DNA of 64,000 nt from Paenalcaligenes sp052103955. GTDB lineage: Bacteria > Pseudomonadota > Gammaproteobacteria > Burkholderiales > Burkholderiaceae_B. Under the pieces are notes generated by a model, which saw only the letters and a list, made by a program, of their open reading frames with translations, was not told where the DNA came from and did no database searches. How positions within the stretch are numbered: position 1 is the stretch's first letter; every line of letters starts with the position of its first letter. Positions 56,122 to 64,000 of this stretch are shown here, piece by piece. The DNA is taken from NCBI GenBank assembly GCA_052103955.1, contig JBQELO010000010.1:1-64000 (forward strand). The letters run 5' to 3'. The translations under genes were made by a program, and so were the position numbers.

Positions 56122-57004
56122 CAGCATTCCTACCAGTATTCTGACTGGTTTTTTGGGGGCAGGTAAAACAACGTGGTTAAACCGGTTGTTGCAAGAAGGT
56201 GTACCTGCGAACAGTTTGGTGTTGGTGAATGATTTTGGGCAAATCAATATTGATGCGTCATTAATTGACTATCAAGACGATAAGATTGTGCGCCTGAATA
56301 ATGGCTGTGTATGCTGCACTTTAGGGGGCAGCATGGCAGAAAAGCTAGCGGAAATTAGCCGTATGCAGCCGGCACCAGGCGCTTTGTATATGGAGGTTAG
56401 CGGGGTAGCGAATGCGGCTAGGGTGGCGGACATGGTACGTGTGTCGTCGCGTTTACAGTTGCAAGATATCTGGTGTTTTGTGGATGTGTCACAAGCGCAG
56501 CGCTACAGTGAAGATCCGCTCGTGAATACCGTGTGGCGTCAGCAAATTCAAAGTGCGACCCAACTGGTGCTAAACCGTTATAACGGGAGTGAGCACTTGC
56601 CAGCGGCACTTGAAACTGTGTTGAAAACCAGCAGTGCCGTTTTGCATTACGACACCAACCCTGCGGTAGGAGACGAGCAATTTACGAATGTGCCTTCTAC
56701 GCCTGCACCGTCACTACAAGTAGGGGGATGGCATAGCTGCAATATAGAAAGCCGCACGCCTATTTCGCTGGCGGCGTTGATGCAGTGTTTAGAAGAATGG
56801 GCGGCAGTGCTGTATAGAGTCAAAGGACGGCTGATTGATGAACAAGACGGTAAAGCCTACGTGTTGCACTATACCGGCGGGCAATGCAGGCTAACGCCGT
56901 GCGATCCGCCACCTGTCATTACACAATTGGTGTTTATTGCGTCGTCTGAGCTGGCATTGCAAGTCATACAGCAGCAGATGCATAAGTCTACGGTCAAAAA
57001 ATAA
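56102..57004 (+). CDS. CobW/COG0523-family GTPase, metallochaperone candidate
   Basis: About 300 residues; ATG at 56102 after a G-rich stretch, with a GTG at 56096 as an alternative. P-loop TGFLGAGKTTWLNRLL, the metal-binding NGCVCCTLGG (CxCC) motif, EVSGVANAARV as switch region, and a degenerate guanine-specificity motif LNRYN where NKxD is usual. The C-terminal CobW_C domain is short. The family delivers zinc, cobalt or other metals to enzymes. Overlap with the amidohydrolase suggests that enzyme as the client. No Zur site is visible. Confidence 0.85.
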   Translation: MPTPLRDSIPTSILTGFLGAGKTTWLNRLLQEGVPANSLVLVNDFGQINIDASLIDYQDDKIVRLNNGCVCCTLGGSMAEKLAEISRMQPAPGALYMEVSGVANAARVADMVRVSSRLQLQDIWCFVDVSQAQRYSEDPLVNTVWRQQIQSATQLVLNRYNGSEHLPAALETVLKTSSAVLHYDTNPAVGDEQFTNVPSTPAPSLQVGGWHSCNIESRTPISLAALMQCLEEWAAVLYRVKGRLIDEQDGKAYVLHYTGGQCRLTPCDPPPVITQLVFIASSELALQVIQQQMHKSTVKK

Positions 57005-57043
57005 GCCCTATCTAGGCAAAGAAGCAACAGGTAGAGAGGCGAG

Positions 57044-57673
57044 TTAGCGCGGGCTTACAGCCTGTAAGTAGCGATTCAGCATCTCTACAATTTGCTGCTC
57101 TATGGCAGCAGGCTTGTGTGCGGGTAGCGGCGTGGTGGTGGTTGCAGCATGTATCAGTGACTCTATGGTTTGCAGCACCATCCATGTGGCTAAGTCTAAA
57201 TTGTCAGGTAGTAGCTGCTCGCGGTGTTCTTCTAGCAGTTGCCGTACGCGCTCAACAATAGTGCGATAAATGGGAATTTGATCCTGATGTGCGCGCTCAA
57301 AAAAAGGAAACTCCTGCTCTACCACGCGGTGTAAGTCGGGTTCTAGCTGATGGGCGAGCATCCAGCCATGCACAATGGCCGCCAGTTTTTCTTCTAGGCT
57401 TTGTGGGTTACGGCGCGTCAGTACTGCATCCAACGTGTCGTATAAGTCGGTAGCATGACGTTCGCGTAGTGCGGCAATCAATGAGTCTTTATTAGGAAAG
57501 TATTGGTAAATAGAGCCAATGCTGACGCCTGCGCGTGACGCGATCAGGTTGGTACTACTGCCCGCATACCCGCGCTCTACCAAAACCTGAGCGGTTGCAT
57601 CCAAAATGGCCGTAACCAGTGCTTTAGAGCGTGCTTGTCTGGGGGATTTTCTAGGCAGTAATGGGGGTTTCAT
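57044..57673 (-). CDS. TetR family transcriptional regulator
   Basis: 209 residues with an N-terminal helix-turn-helix (ALVTAILDATAQVLVERGYAGSSTNLIASRAGVSIGSIYQYFPNKDSLIAAL) and a ligand-binding helical C-domain. It is divergent from the siderophore-interacting protein gene; GAGTAA (57703) and TTACTC (57739) in between are possible operator half-sites. Likely target: that gene. Confidence 0.9.
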   Translation of the reverse strand: MKPPLLPRKSPRQARSKALVTAILDATAQVLVERGYAGSSTNLIASRAGVSIGSIYQYFPNKDSLIAALRERHATDLYDTLDAVLTRRNPQSLEEKLAAIVHGWMLAHQLEPDLHRVVEQEFPFFERAHQDQIPIYRTIVERVRQLLEEHREQLLPDNLDLATWMVLQTIESLIHAATTTTPLPAHKPAAIEQQIVEMLNRYLQAVSPR

Positions 57674-57771
57674 GGCTAAGGGAGAATGCGAGTATTAAAT
57701 GCGAGTAAAGGCTTATATTATAGAGGGGGCTTGAGCAATTACTCATATTTGTTTTGATGAAGGAGTGAGCG

Positions 57772-58506
57772 ATGGATGAAACGGTTAGAGCCATCATTCC
57801 TCGCGTTGAGGCTGAGGTGGTCGCCATTAAGCATGTCACCCCTCATATGCAACGCATTACCGTGGGTGGTGCGGCGTTAGAAAGTTTTTTACGTACTGAT
57901 GGGGTAGAAACCCCGGCTGCTTGGGTGAAGGTTTTTCTACCTAGCGGAGAAGGCCGTGCGTACACCATTAGACAGATCAACAAAGAACAGAAAACGCTAG
58001 ATTTAGACTTTGTGTTGCACCACAAAGAAGAGTCGTACAGCCCCGCATCGAGTTGGGCATTTCAGGCTCAGAAAGGTGAGCGTATTACCTTGGCTGGGCC
58101 GCGTGCGGGTAGCTTTGCTTTGCCCGATGATGCGGCATGGGTGATTTTGGCAGGGGATGTAACGGCGTTACCAGCGATACAGAATATTGCTGCGAATTTG
58201 CCGCCCACTATACGAGCGCGGGTCTATGTAGAAATCCCCACGCATGAAGACCAGCAAGAAATTCGCAGCCCAGCGGCATTGAGCGTGGTATGGCTAGAGC
58301 CACGTGCACGCCCCGGTTTGGCATTAGAGCAGCGAGTGCTGTATAGGCCTTTCCCATTAGGGCCGGGTTATGTGTGGGTGGCGGGTGAGTCTCGCATTGC
58401 CAAAGCGCTACGTGCACATTATTTGCGTGAACGTTACTTAGAACGCCATCGCGTGGCCACCGAAGGGTATTGGAAAGTGGGTAAAGCAGATCATCGCGAA
58501 GGTTAA
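57772..58506 (+). CDS. Siderophore-interacting FAD-binding protein
   Basis: 244 residues: the FAD-binding barrel with RAYTIRQ (R-x-Y-T-x-R), DLDFVLHH and GPRAGSF, then a SIP domain with WVILAGDVTALPAIQNIAANLP and a C-terminal VWVAGESRIAKALRAHYLRE. The family (ViuB/YqjH) reduces ferric siderophores in the cytoplasm. Good ribosome-binding site (AAGGAG). Regulation seems to be by the adjacent TetR, since no clear Fur box is seen. Confidence 0.9.
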   Translation: MDETVRAIIPRVEAEVVAIKHVTPHMQRITVGGAALESFLRTDGVETPAAWVKVFLPSGEGRAYTIRQINKEQKTLDLDFVLHHKEESYSPASSWAFQAQKGERITLAGPRAGSFALPDDAAWVILAGDVTALPAIQNIAANLPPTIRARVYVEIPTHEDQQEIRSPAALSVVWLEPRARPGLALEQRVLYRPFPLGPGYVWVAGESRIAKALRAHYLRERYLERHRVATEGYWKVGKADHREG

Positions 58507-58611
58507 TAAAAATAGGGGGCCGATTACGCCGTACGTTGTGCGCTACAGTACACTACGCATATGGCGCGGCTCCGTAATGACCGCGATAACGATCTGACTC
58601 TGGATACATGA

Positions 58612-58956
58612 ATGGCTACTGTGTTGGGCTATGTGGTACTGACTTATGCTGTGCTGATGTTTGTGTTTTTGCTGTTTGTGCAGCACAAATTGGGGGCGTT
58701 ACTAGAGGCAATGAACCAGAACCTTCCTGCTTTTGGGTTATCTAAAGCCATACCTGATTGGTATTTTCCAGTGTCATTTATACAAATGAATTACGCCCCG
58801 GTGCGTGCACTGCAGAGAACCGTTCAACCACCTCTTGAGGTGGCGCAAGCGTTTCCCAACTACCAGCAGTTAAGATACTTGGCGTGTACGGCGCGGCTAG
58901 TACATGTGGGCCTAGGGCTGGCAATAGTACTGGGCTTTGTTCTTACCCGAGTGTGA
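58612..58956 (+). CDS. Small membrane protein of unknown function
   Basis: 114 residues with helices at about 5-25 and 90-111 and an amphipathic middle (SKAIPDWYFPVSFIQMNYAPVRALQR). Weak ribosome-binding site. It lies between two transcription units facing the same way. No family recognised. Confidence 0.6.
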   Translation: MATVLGYVVLTYAVLMFVFLLFVQHKLGALLEAMNQNLPAFGLSKAIPDWYFPVSFIQMNYAPVRALQRTVQPPLEVAQAFPNYQQLRYLACTARLVHVGLGLAIVLGFVLTRV

Positions 58957-59004
58957 TGACGCGACGTATTGTCAGGGTGCATTTTCTTCATCTATTGATC
59001 TGTT

Positions 59005-59592
59005 ATGCCACGAGTCTCCAGAGCTGAAACCGAAAAAAACCGTCTAGCGATTGAAGAGGCCTCTTCTAAATTGTTTAGAGAGCGTGGGCTGAGCGTGAGC
59101 GTCGCCGATGTGATGCGTGCGGCAGGCCTGACGCACGGTGGGTTTTATGGGCATTTCAAATCTAAGGATGAATTAGCAGCTATTGCGTGTGCCAAGGCAT
59201 TTGAAAGTTCTGCCGCAAAGTGGAAGCAACGCGCTGACGACATAGGGGATGCAAAGCAAGCTAGGCAAGCCTTGATAGAAAGCTATTTGAACCCTAAGCA
59301 CCGCGTAGCTCCTAGTACGGGTTGCCCATTGGCGACCTTGGTGGTGGATGTGGCGCGTGAAGACAGCAGTAAACCTGTGCGTGATGCGTTTCACCAAGGG
59401 GTGGAGCAGCTATTAGAGGTATTAAGTACCCTACAGCCAGATGCGGCGAATACTGAACGCGCGCGTGGTCAAGCCTTAGAGCAGCTTGCTACATTGGTGG
59501 GGGCGATGGTGTTATCGCGTGCGACCGAAGGTACAGAGCTTTCAGATGCTTTGCTAGAGGCTGCACGCCAGCAACTATTGCAGCCACGATAA
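59005..59592 (+). CDS. TetR family transcriptional regulator
   Basis: 195 residues; helix-turn-helix RLAIEEASSKLFRERGLSVSVADVMRAAGLTHGGFYGHFKSKDELAAIA and a TetR C-domain (C-terminal region with GCPLATLVVDVAR, like many AcrR-like members). Converges with the MFS unit on the minus strand, which it could control, but the intervening geometry does not decide. Confidence 0.88.
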   Translation: MPRVSRAETEKNRLAIEEASSKLFRERGLSVSVADVMRAAGLTHGGFYGHFKSKDELAAIACAKAFESSAAKWKQRADDIGDAKQARQALIESYLNPKHRVAPSTGCPLATLVVDVAREDSSKPVRDAFHQGVEQLLEVLSTLQPDAANTERARGQALEQLATLVGAMVLSRATEGTELSDALLEAARQQLLQPR

Positions 59593-59604
59593 GCTCAGTA
59601 GCCT

Positions 59605-59727
59605 TTAGCACATAGGTAATTGAATGGGCATCAGGGCAAAACCTGCCTGACGCCAACTGTAGAGCAATAACAAAGCAATGGCGGTGGCAGCCACAGCTGC
59701 CACAATCCACCAGAGTTTACGCTTCAT
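59605..59727 (-). CDS. 40-residue membrane protein coupled to an MFS gene
   Basis: The ATG at 59727 overlaps the MFS stop as ATGA, and the frame runs 40 codons to a TAA at 59605. The product has a basic start (MKRKLWW), one transmembrane helix (IVAAVAATAIALLLLYSW) and a short tail (RQAGFALMPIQLPMC). The coupling and ideal small-membrane-protein layout favour a real gene, possibly an accessory of the transporter. Not recognised. Confidence 0.5.
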   Translation of the reverse strand: MKRKLWWIVAAVAATAIALLLLYSWRQAGFALMPIQLPMC

Positions 59728-60929
59728 GCGTGAGCCACCTTGGATAAACGTGCTACGGGTTTTTCTTGAATAGGCCAGTTTAGAGCGGCAGCGACTAGGC
59801 TTAGGGCTATAGAAATATACCAGACCATATCGTAGCTGCCTGTTTTGTCAAACATATAGCCACCTAACCAGCCCCCTAGGAATGAACCTAATTGGTGCAG
59901 TAAGAAGACTACGCCACCTAGCATGGACAAATTGCGCACGCCAAACATGGTGGCGATGGTGCCATTAGTAAGCGGTACGGTAGACAGCCATAATAACCCC
60001 ATCAAAATACCAAATGCATAGGCTGTCCACGTAGATAGCGGTAGCAGAATAAATAGGCTAATAACTACGGCACGCACCAAGTACAGCACACATAAAATGT
60101 GCGGTTTAGAACGCGTAGCGCCTAACCAACCCGCAAAGTAGGTTCCAAATACATTAAATAAGCCAACCAAGGCTAAAACAGTGGTGCCTGCCACTACAGG
60201 TAAGCCTTTATCTACCAAGTAGCTAGGTAGGTGCACACCAATAAACAATACTTGGAAGCCACACACAAAAAAGCCCAAGGCTAAGAGCCTAAAATCTGAG
60301 TTACCACAGGCTTCGCGTAAGGCTTCTAGCATGGTTTGTTGCGGGCCTTGTGCTACTGGAGGGGTGTCTTTAATCATGGCGGCAAGCGGTATGATCAGCG
60401 CCACCATCATGCCTAAGGCAATCAGTGCTGCAGACCAGCCTAGCCATTGAATTAAGCCCAATGAGCCTGGCAGCATGGCAAATTGACCAAAGGAGCCTGC
60501 GGCGGCGGCAATACCCATTGCCATACTGCGCTGCTCAGGTGGTACTGCACGACCTACTACGCCCAAGATCACAGAAAAGGACGTGCCTGATAAGCCTATG
60601 CCAATTAACACACCTGCACTTAATGACAGCGATAAGCTGGAGTCGGCATAACCCATGAGCACCAACCCTACGGTATAAAGCACACCGCCCACGATAACCG
60701 TGCTTTTAGCGCCAAAACGGTCTGCCAGCGCACCGGTAAACGGTTGAGTCAGACCCCAGACTAGGTTTTGCAATGCCATGGCAAAAGCAAATACCTCACG
60801 GCCCCAGCCGAACTCGGTACTCATGGGAGTCAGAAACAGCCCAAAACCGTGTCGAATCCCTAGCGATAGGAATAAAACCAGTGATGCACCCAGCATAATC
60901 CAGGTGCTTTTACGCCATACAGATGTCAT
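59724..60929 (-). CDS. MFS transporter, monocarboxylate/oxalate-formate-like
   Basis: 401 residues, twelve helices. SLGIRHGFGLFLTPMSTEFGWGREVFAFAMALQNLVWGLTQPFTGALADRFGAKSTVIVGG is typical of MFS proteins of the monocarboxylate porter/oxalate:formate group (W-G-x-x-x-F/Q-P-x-x-G-x-L-A-D-R-F-G). Substrate unknown. It is followed by a coupled 40-codon gene. Confidence 0.87.
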   Translation of the reverse strand: MTSVWRKSTWIMLGASLVLFLSLGIRHGFGLFLTPMSTEFGWGREVFAFAMALQNLVWGLTQPFTGALADRFGAKSTVIVGGVLYTVGLVLMGYADSSLSLSLSAGVLIGIGLSGTSFSVILGVVGRAVPPEQRSMAMGIAAAAGSFGQFAMLPGSLGLIQWLGWSAALIALGMMVALIIPLAAMIKDTPPVAQGPQQTMLEALREACGNSDFRLLALGFFVCGFQVLFIGVHLPSYLVDKGLPVVAGTTVLALVGLFNVFGTYFAGWLGATRSKPHILCVLYLVRAVVISLFILLPLSTWTAYAFGILMGLLWLSTVPLTNGTIATMFGVRNLSMLGGVVFLLHQLGSFLGGWLGGYMFDKTGSYDMVWYISIALSLVAAALNWPIQEKPVARLSKVAHA

Positions 60930-61181
60930 GACCTATCCTCTTGTTGCCCGTAATAATTGGTATTGGCATGTAAGCTGAACCATACACGTTGGCCATGACG
61001 CAGGGACAGGTCAACTGTTATAGGAAATAGATGATAAGTGAACTCTATTTTCGGGTCAACGACTATGCAGTGTTGTGGCGTAAAGCCTAGTTTTAGCGGT
61101 TTATTATGTAATTGACTCAGCTAATGGCAAAATACAATGACGCCAGAATGCGGTGCTGTCTCTGATTAATGGTTTGTAGAA

Positions 61182-62729
61182 TTGTTTAAAAAAATAGATT
61201 TATTACGGCTCATCCTGCTGGTGACTATTCTCAGTTGCTTGGTCACGCTTGTAAACACTTTTTACGCAGGTTACAAGGTACAACGGCAACAGTTGGTGCA
61301 AAACACGCTGGAAAGCAATTTTAACTACGCACAAAAGCTTGCCAGTAGTACGAATGAGTTCTTACGTTCAGCATTGCAACAGTTAAATGTGAGCGCCTCC
61401 GTGCTGGTGGAGTTACTGGACGATGATGAGCGCTTGTTTCTGGAAGCTGAACGGTTGCGCTTGCAAACAGATAGCTTTAATTCGGTAGTGATTATTAATC
61501 AGGCGGGCGAGGTGCAGGCCACATCACCCGAAAGTTTGCAGCTAACGGGTATGAATCTGGATACCCCGGGTGTGCAAGAGGCCTTGTCGCTAAAAGAGCC
61601 AAATATCAGCGCTCCTTATCTGTCGACGGTAGGTAATTTTATCGTCTTTATTTCACACCCCATTTACGATAAAAATGGCACGTATCGTGGCTTAGTGGGT
61701 GGCAGCCTTTATCTGAAAAAAGAAAGTATTTTGAACCGCTTGTTGGGTAGTCATCCCTATAGAGACGGCTCGTACCTGTATGTGGTCTCTGCAGAAAAGG
61801 AATTGATTTATCACCCCGATACAACGCGTGTGGGCAGTGTAGTAGAAGGCAATCAGGTGATTGATAAGGTGGTGCAATCGCAATCGGGAAGTTTGTCACT
61901 GCAAAACAGTCAAGGCATCACGATGTTGGCGGGCTACGCACCTGTGCCCCTGAGTGGTTGGGGGATTGTGTCTCAGCGCCCCGAGGAGGCAACTCTAGAA
62001 CCCCTAGAAGGTTTAATGCACCAAGTTATTCATAAAACATTGCCCGTGGCTGTGATTTCATTATTGTTGGTGTGGTGGGGCGCACGAAAAATTGCCAAGC
62101 CATTGCGTCAATTGGCAGAGAATGCTCGCGTGATGCATTCGTCGGGCACTGAAAGTGAAATCAGCCATGTGCGTTCTTGGTATTTTGAAGCGCACGAGTT
62201 GAAGAAAGCGCTGCTGATGGGTATGGGTTTTTTAAAGCGCAACATAGAGCGATTAGACAAAGATAACCGTACTGACCCGTTAACTGGATTGCTGAACCGT
62301 CGTGGCTTAGAGCAAGAATTACGCGTGTACGAGCATACGCATCGCATGTTCTCGGTGATCTCTGTTGATATAGATTTCTTTAAGAAGGTCAATGACACAC
62401 ACGGGCATGACGTAGGTGATTTGGTACTTAAAGAGCTAGGCGTACAAATGTTAGCCTGTGTGCGCAGTGAAGACTTGGCATGTCGTATAGGGGGCGAAGA
62501 GTTTTTGATTCTATTGCCGGATACACCCTTAGAAGTTGCTGTAGAGGTGGCTGAACGTTTACGTGCTCAAGTAGCCGCTACCGAGATGCCAGTAGTGGGG
62601 CGGATTACGATTTCTTTAGGGGTAGCGATGTCGTCTTCTGACATGACGGATTCTGCCGTTGTGCTTAAGCAAGCCGATGAAAAACTCTATGATGCTAAAC
62701 ATAACGGCAGAAATAGGGTGGAAGCTTAG
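61182..62729 (+). CDS. Diguanylate cyclase with periplasmic Cache sensor
   Basis: 515 residues from a TTG at 61182 (no better start). One helix at about 8-30, a dCache-type periplasmic domain (LQTDSFNSVVIINQAGEVQATSPES, PYLSTVGNFIVFISHPIYDKNGTYRGLVGGSLYL, GSYLYVVSAEKELIYHPDTTRVG), a second helix near 285-303, a short HAMP-like linker and a GGDEF domain (DPLTGLLNRRGLEQ, SVDIDFFKKVNDTHGHDVGD, CRIGGEEFLILLPD). The active-site GGEEF is intact and RSED five residues before it is the inhibitory site for c-di-GMP. It makes c-di-GMP in response to a small ligand. Confidence 0.93.
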   Translation: MFKKIDLLRLILLVTILSCLVTLVNTFYAGYKVQRQQLVQNTLESNFNYAQKLASSTNEFLRSALQQLNVSASVLVELLDDDERLFLEAERLRLQTDSFNSVVIINQAGEVQATSPESLQLTGMNLDTPGVQEALSLKEPNISAPYLSTVGNFIVFISHPIYDKNGTYRGLVGGSLYLKKESILNRLLGSHPYRDGSYLYVVSAEKELIYHPDTTRVGSVVEGNQVIDKVVQSQSGSLSLQNSQGITMLAGYAPVPLSGWGIVSQRPEEATLEPLEGLMHQVIHKTLPVAVISLLLVWWGARKIAKPLRQLAENARVMHSSGTESEISHVRSWYFEAHELKKALLMGMGFLKRNIERLDKDNRTDPLTGLLNRRGLEQELRVYEHTHRMFSVISVDIDFFKKVNDTHGHDVGDLVLKELGVQMLACVRSEDLACRIGGEEFLILLPDTPLEVAVEVAERLRAQVAATEMPVVGRITISLGVAMSSSDMTDSAVVLKQADEKLYDAKHNGRNRVEA

Positions 62730-63268
62730 GCTTGTGCTTGTAACCACTGAGCCTTAGTAATGCGACTAATATGTTCGGTGCGGTAGTCGTTCATGAAGGG
62801 GTTAAATTGTTGTTCTTCCGTATGATGATGGATGAACCCGCATTTAGCCTGTGCTTTGAACGACTGTACATTGTCGGCAAAATAACCGCACCACAATGCA
62901 TCCACGTGTAGGGTTTGGAAGGCGTGGCGCATGATGGCGCGTAGCGCCTCGGGGATGAGTCCTTGCCCCCAAAATGGGACGCCTATCCAGTAGGCCACTT
63001 CTGCTTCGGTTTCGGGTAAGGGAAAGTTGCTATCTTTGCCTCGTAATAAACCAATCATGCCTATGGCGACGTTGTCTGCGGTGAGGGCAACAGCGTAAAC
63101 CTCGTCTTGCGCAAAAATAGTTTGAATAATTTCTAAGCTTTCCGCTTCGCTTTGATGCGCTGGCCATCCGGCGATAGGGCCTACGCGCTCGTCTTTAGCA
63201 TAGTGGTATAGGCTGGCTGCATCGCTAGCTTGCCAAGGTCTGATAAGTAGACGTTCGGTGTGCAACAT
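62726..63268 (-). CDS. GNAT acetyltransferase
   Basis: 180 residues: TERLLIRPWQASDAASLYHYAKDERVGPIAGW start (RimJ/RimL-like), AEVAYWIGVPFWGQGLIPEALRAIMRHAFQTL with the acetyl-CoA-binding loop, and ALWCGYFADNVQSFKAQAKCGF. Its end overlaps the convergent diguanylate cyclase by 4 bp. Substrate unknown. Confidence 0.87.
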   Translation of the reverse strand: MLHTERLLIRPWQASDAASLYHYAKDERVGPIAGWPAHQSEAESLEIIQTIFAQDEVYAVALTADNVAIGMIGLLRGKDSNFPLPETEAEVAYWIGVPFWGQGLIPEALRAIMRHAFQTLHVDALWCGYFADNVQSFKAQAKCGFIHHHTEEQQFNPFMNDYRTEHISRITKAQWLQAQA

Positions 63269-63393
63269 GGTGTGCTCCTGTTTTTGTGTTTCATGAACAA
63301 GAAACAGTGTAGAAAAAACAGCAGCCTATGCTAAGGTAGGAACTTGGGTAAAAAAGGTAATTTTGAAAACAAAATAGTGATTATTTTGCTTTT

Positions 63394-64000
63394 ATGGAAA
63401 AATCTACGGTAGTAATAGAAACAGATGCCACGCTGTTAGGCAGCAGCTCGGCAGAAGTTGATTGTGGCGACACTCACTTTAGCCCTGTAGCGCCACACCC
63501 CTTGGTATTGGCGTATGTAGTGGTGCTAGTGTGCCAAGGCGGAGAGGGCGAGTTAGAGGTGAACTTCCAGCCTTGTAGAGTCAAACAGCATGATGTATTG
63601 GTATTGGCTGAAGACTCTATTGCCGTGGTGAAAAAACGTTCGACGCATTTCCGCTGTTCGTATTATCTATTACAGCGCTCTATTGCGGCTGAAGTGGCCT
63701 ACGCCTTACCTAATCATTTGTTCTCGTACTTGAATGCTTCGCCTTATATAGCCGCTTCTGAGCAATTGACAGCGTTTGTGTCAGTGTGGGAGCAGCATCT
63801 ACAGTTAGTGTTTAGGCGTGAATCGGGCTACCGGCGGCAGATGCTGATCAATGCATTTCAAAACCTGTTTTTTTGGCTTAGTGAGCAAGCCGACACGCAA
63901 CAAGAGCAACTACGCAATAACTTTAGTAGGCAAGAAATGCTGTGTTGGCGGTTTTGGGAGATGCTGGCTGTAGCGTGTAGGCAGCATAGGGAAGTCGCCT
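63394..64000 (+). CDS. AraC family regulator, 3' end beyond the window
   Basis: An ATG at 63394 opens a frame that runs to the window edge (202 codons). The N-terminal part is a cupin-like sensor domain (CQGGEGELEVNFQPCRVKQHDVLVLAED), then a helical linker that ends in QEMLCWRFWEMLAVACRQHREV, the segment just before the AraC double helix-turn-helix. The DNA-binding domain lies outside. Ribosome-binding site weak. The family call rests on the segment before the missing domain. Confidence 0.7.
   Translation, partial: MEKSTVVIETDATLLGSSSAEVDCGDTHFSPVAPHPLVLAYVVVLVCQGGEGELEVNFQPCRVKQHDVLVLAEDSIAVVKKRSTHFRCSYYLLQRSIAAEVAYALPNHLFSYLNASPYIAASEQLTAFVSVWEQHLQLVFRRESGYRRQMLINAFQNLFFWLSEQADTQQEQLRNNFSRQEMLCWRFWEMLAVACRQHREVA

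Noticed and set aside
61100..61145. Promoter TTGACT-TACAAT before the diguanylate cyclase
   Set aside because: The spacing is only 15 bp, too short to claim a sigma-70 promoter.
1..64000. CRISPR arrays, insertion sequences and rRNA genes
   Set aside because: No regularly spaced repeats, transposase genes or rRNA stretches were seen in the window.

Overview
The window looks like a chromosomal segment of a betaproteobacterium, most likely Alcaligenaceae (the Paenalcaligenes/Oligella/Pusillimonas neighbourhood is a guess from gene order, not proven). Pointers are the thrS-infC / rpmI-rplT-pheS-pheT-ihfA-merR ribosomal/aminoacylation block, the gshB-EIIA-HPr-EI cluster typical of betaproteobacteria without PTS permeases, ubiK next to comM, and a BenE/XRE-cupin pair. 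Base composition is near 50% GC in the core and clearly lower in parts of the first 8 kb.

Region 1 (1-8.9 kb) is a decayed prophage or phage-satellite island abutting tRNA-Val(GAC). It holds a broken terminase fragment, an AlpA-like regulator, RdgC, SSB, an Rz1-like spanin lipoprotein, an AT-rich membrane protein, a SEC-C protein and several tiny overlapping genes. No integrase or capsid genes remain. A 16-bp copy of the tRNA-Val 3' end lies 7.1 kb from the gene. Each copy is preceded by the same ordered set of repeats (a TGCGGAGC pair, ATGCCCCC motifs, a hairpin), so the sequence reads as two related elements in tandem. A stranded 3' half of tRNA-Ile(CAT) with its terminator sits inside one junction.

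Region 2 (8.9-15.4 kb) is a minus-strand operon for a molybdenum hydroxylase: Tat-exported molybdopterin subunit, 2Fe-2S subunit, tri-heme cytochrome c, a MocA-like nucleotidyltransferase and XdhC.

Region 3 (15.6-30.5 kb) is the translation block. thrS is preceded by an 11-residue leader peptide with six threonines and an attenuator. infC seems to start at ATC. Between infC and rpmI lie gshB, EIIA, ptsH, ptsI, a helical lipoprotein gene, ubiK and a frameshifted comM. rpmI has its own strong promoter, followed by rplT, pheS, pheT, ihfA, a MerR gene and a DUF455 gene.

Region 4 (30.5-38.6 kb) has a minus-strand gene encoding an ECF sigma factor and an RskA-like membrane anti-sigma factor as one polypeptide. 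It is divergent from an Rrf2-regulated sufBCDSUT operon with a perfect operator palindrome over its promoter.

Region 5 (38.6-64 kb) is a mosaic of small transcription units: several GNAT acetyltransferases, FUSC and DUF4239 membrane proteins, BASS, DMT, MFS and BenE transporters each with a LysR, MarR or XRE-cupin regulator, AlkB, methyltransferases, a three-gene set (ESS-type symporter, amidohydrolase, CobW GTPase), a siderophore-interacting protein with TetR, a Cache-GGDEF diguanylate cyclase, and an AraC regulator cut by the window end.
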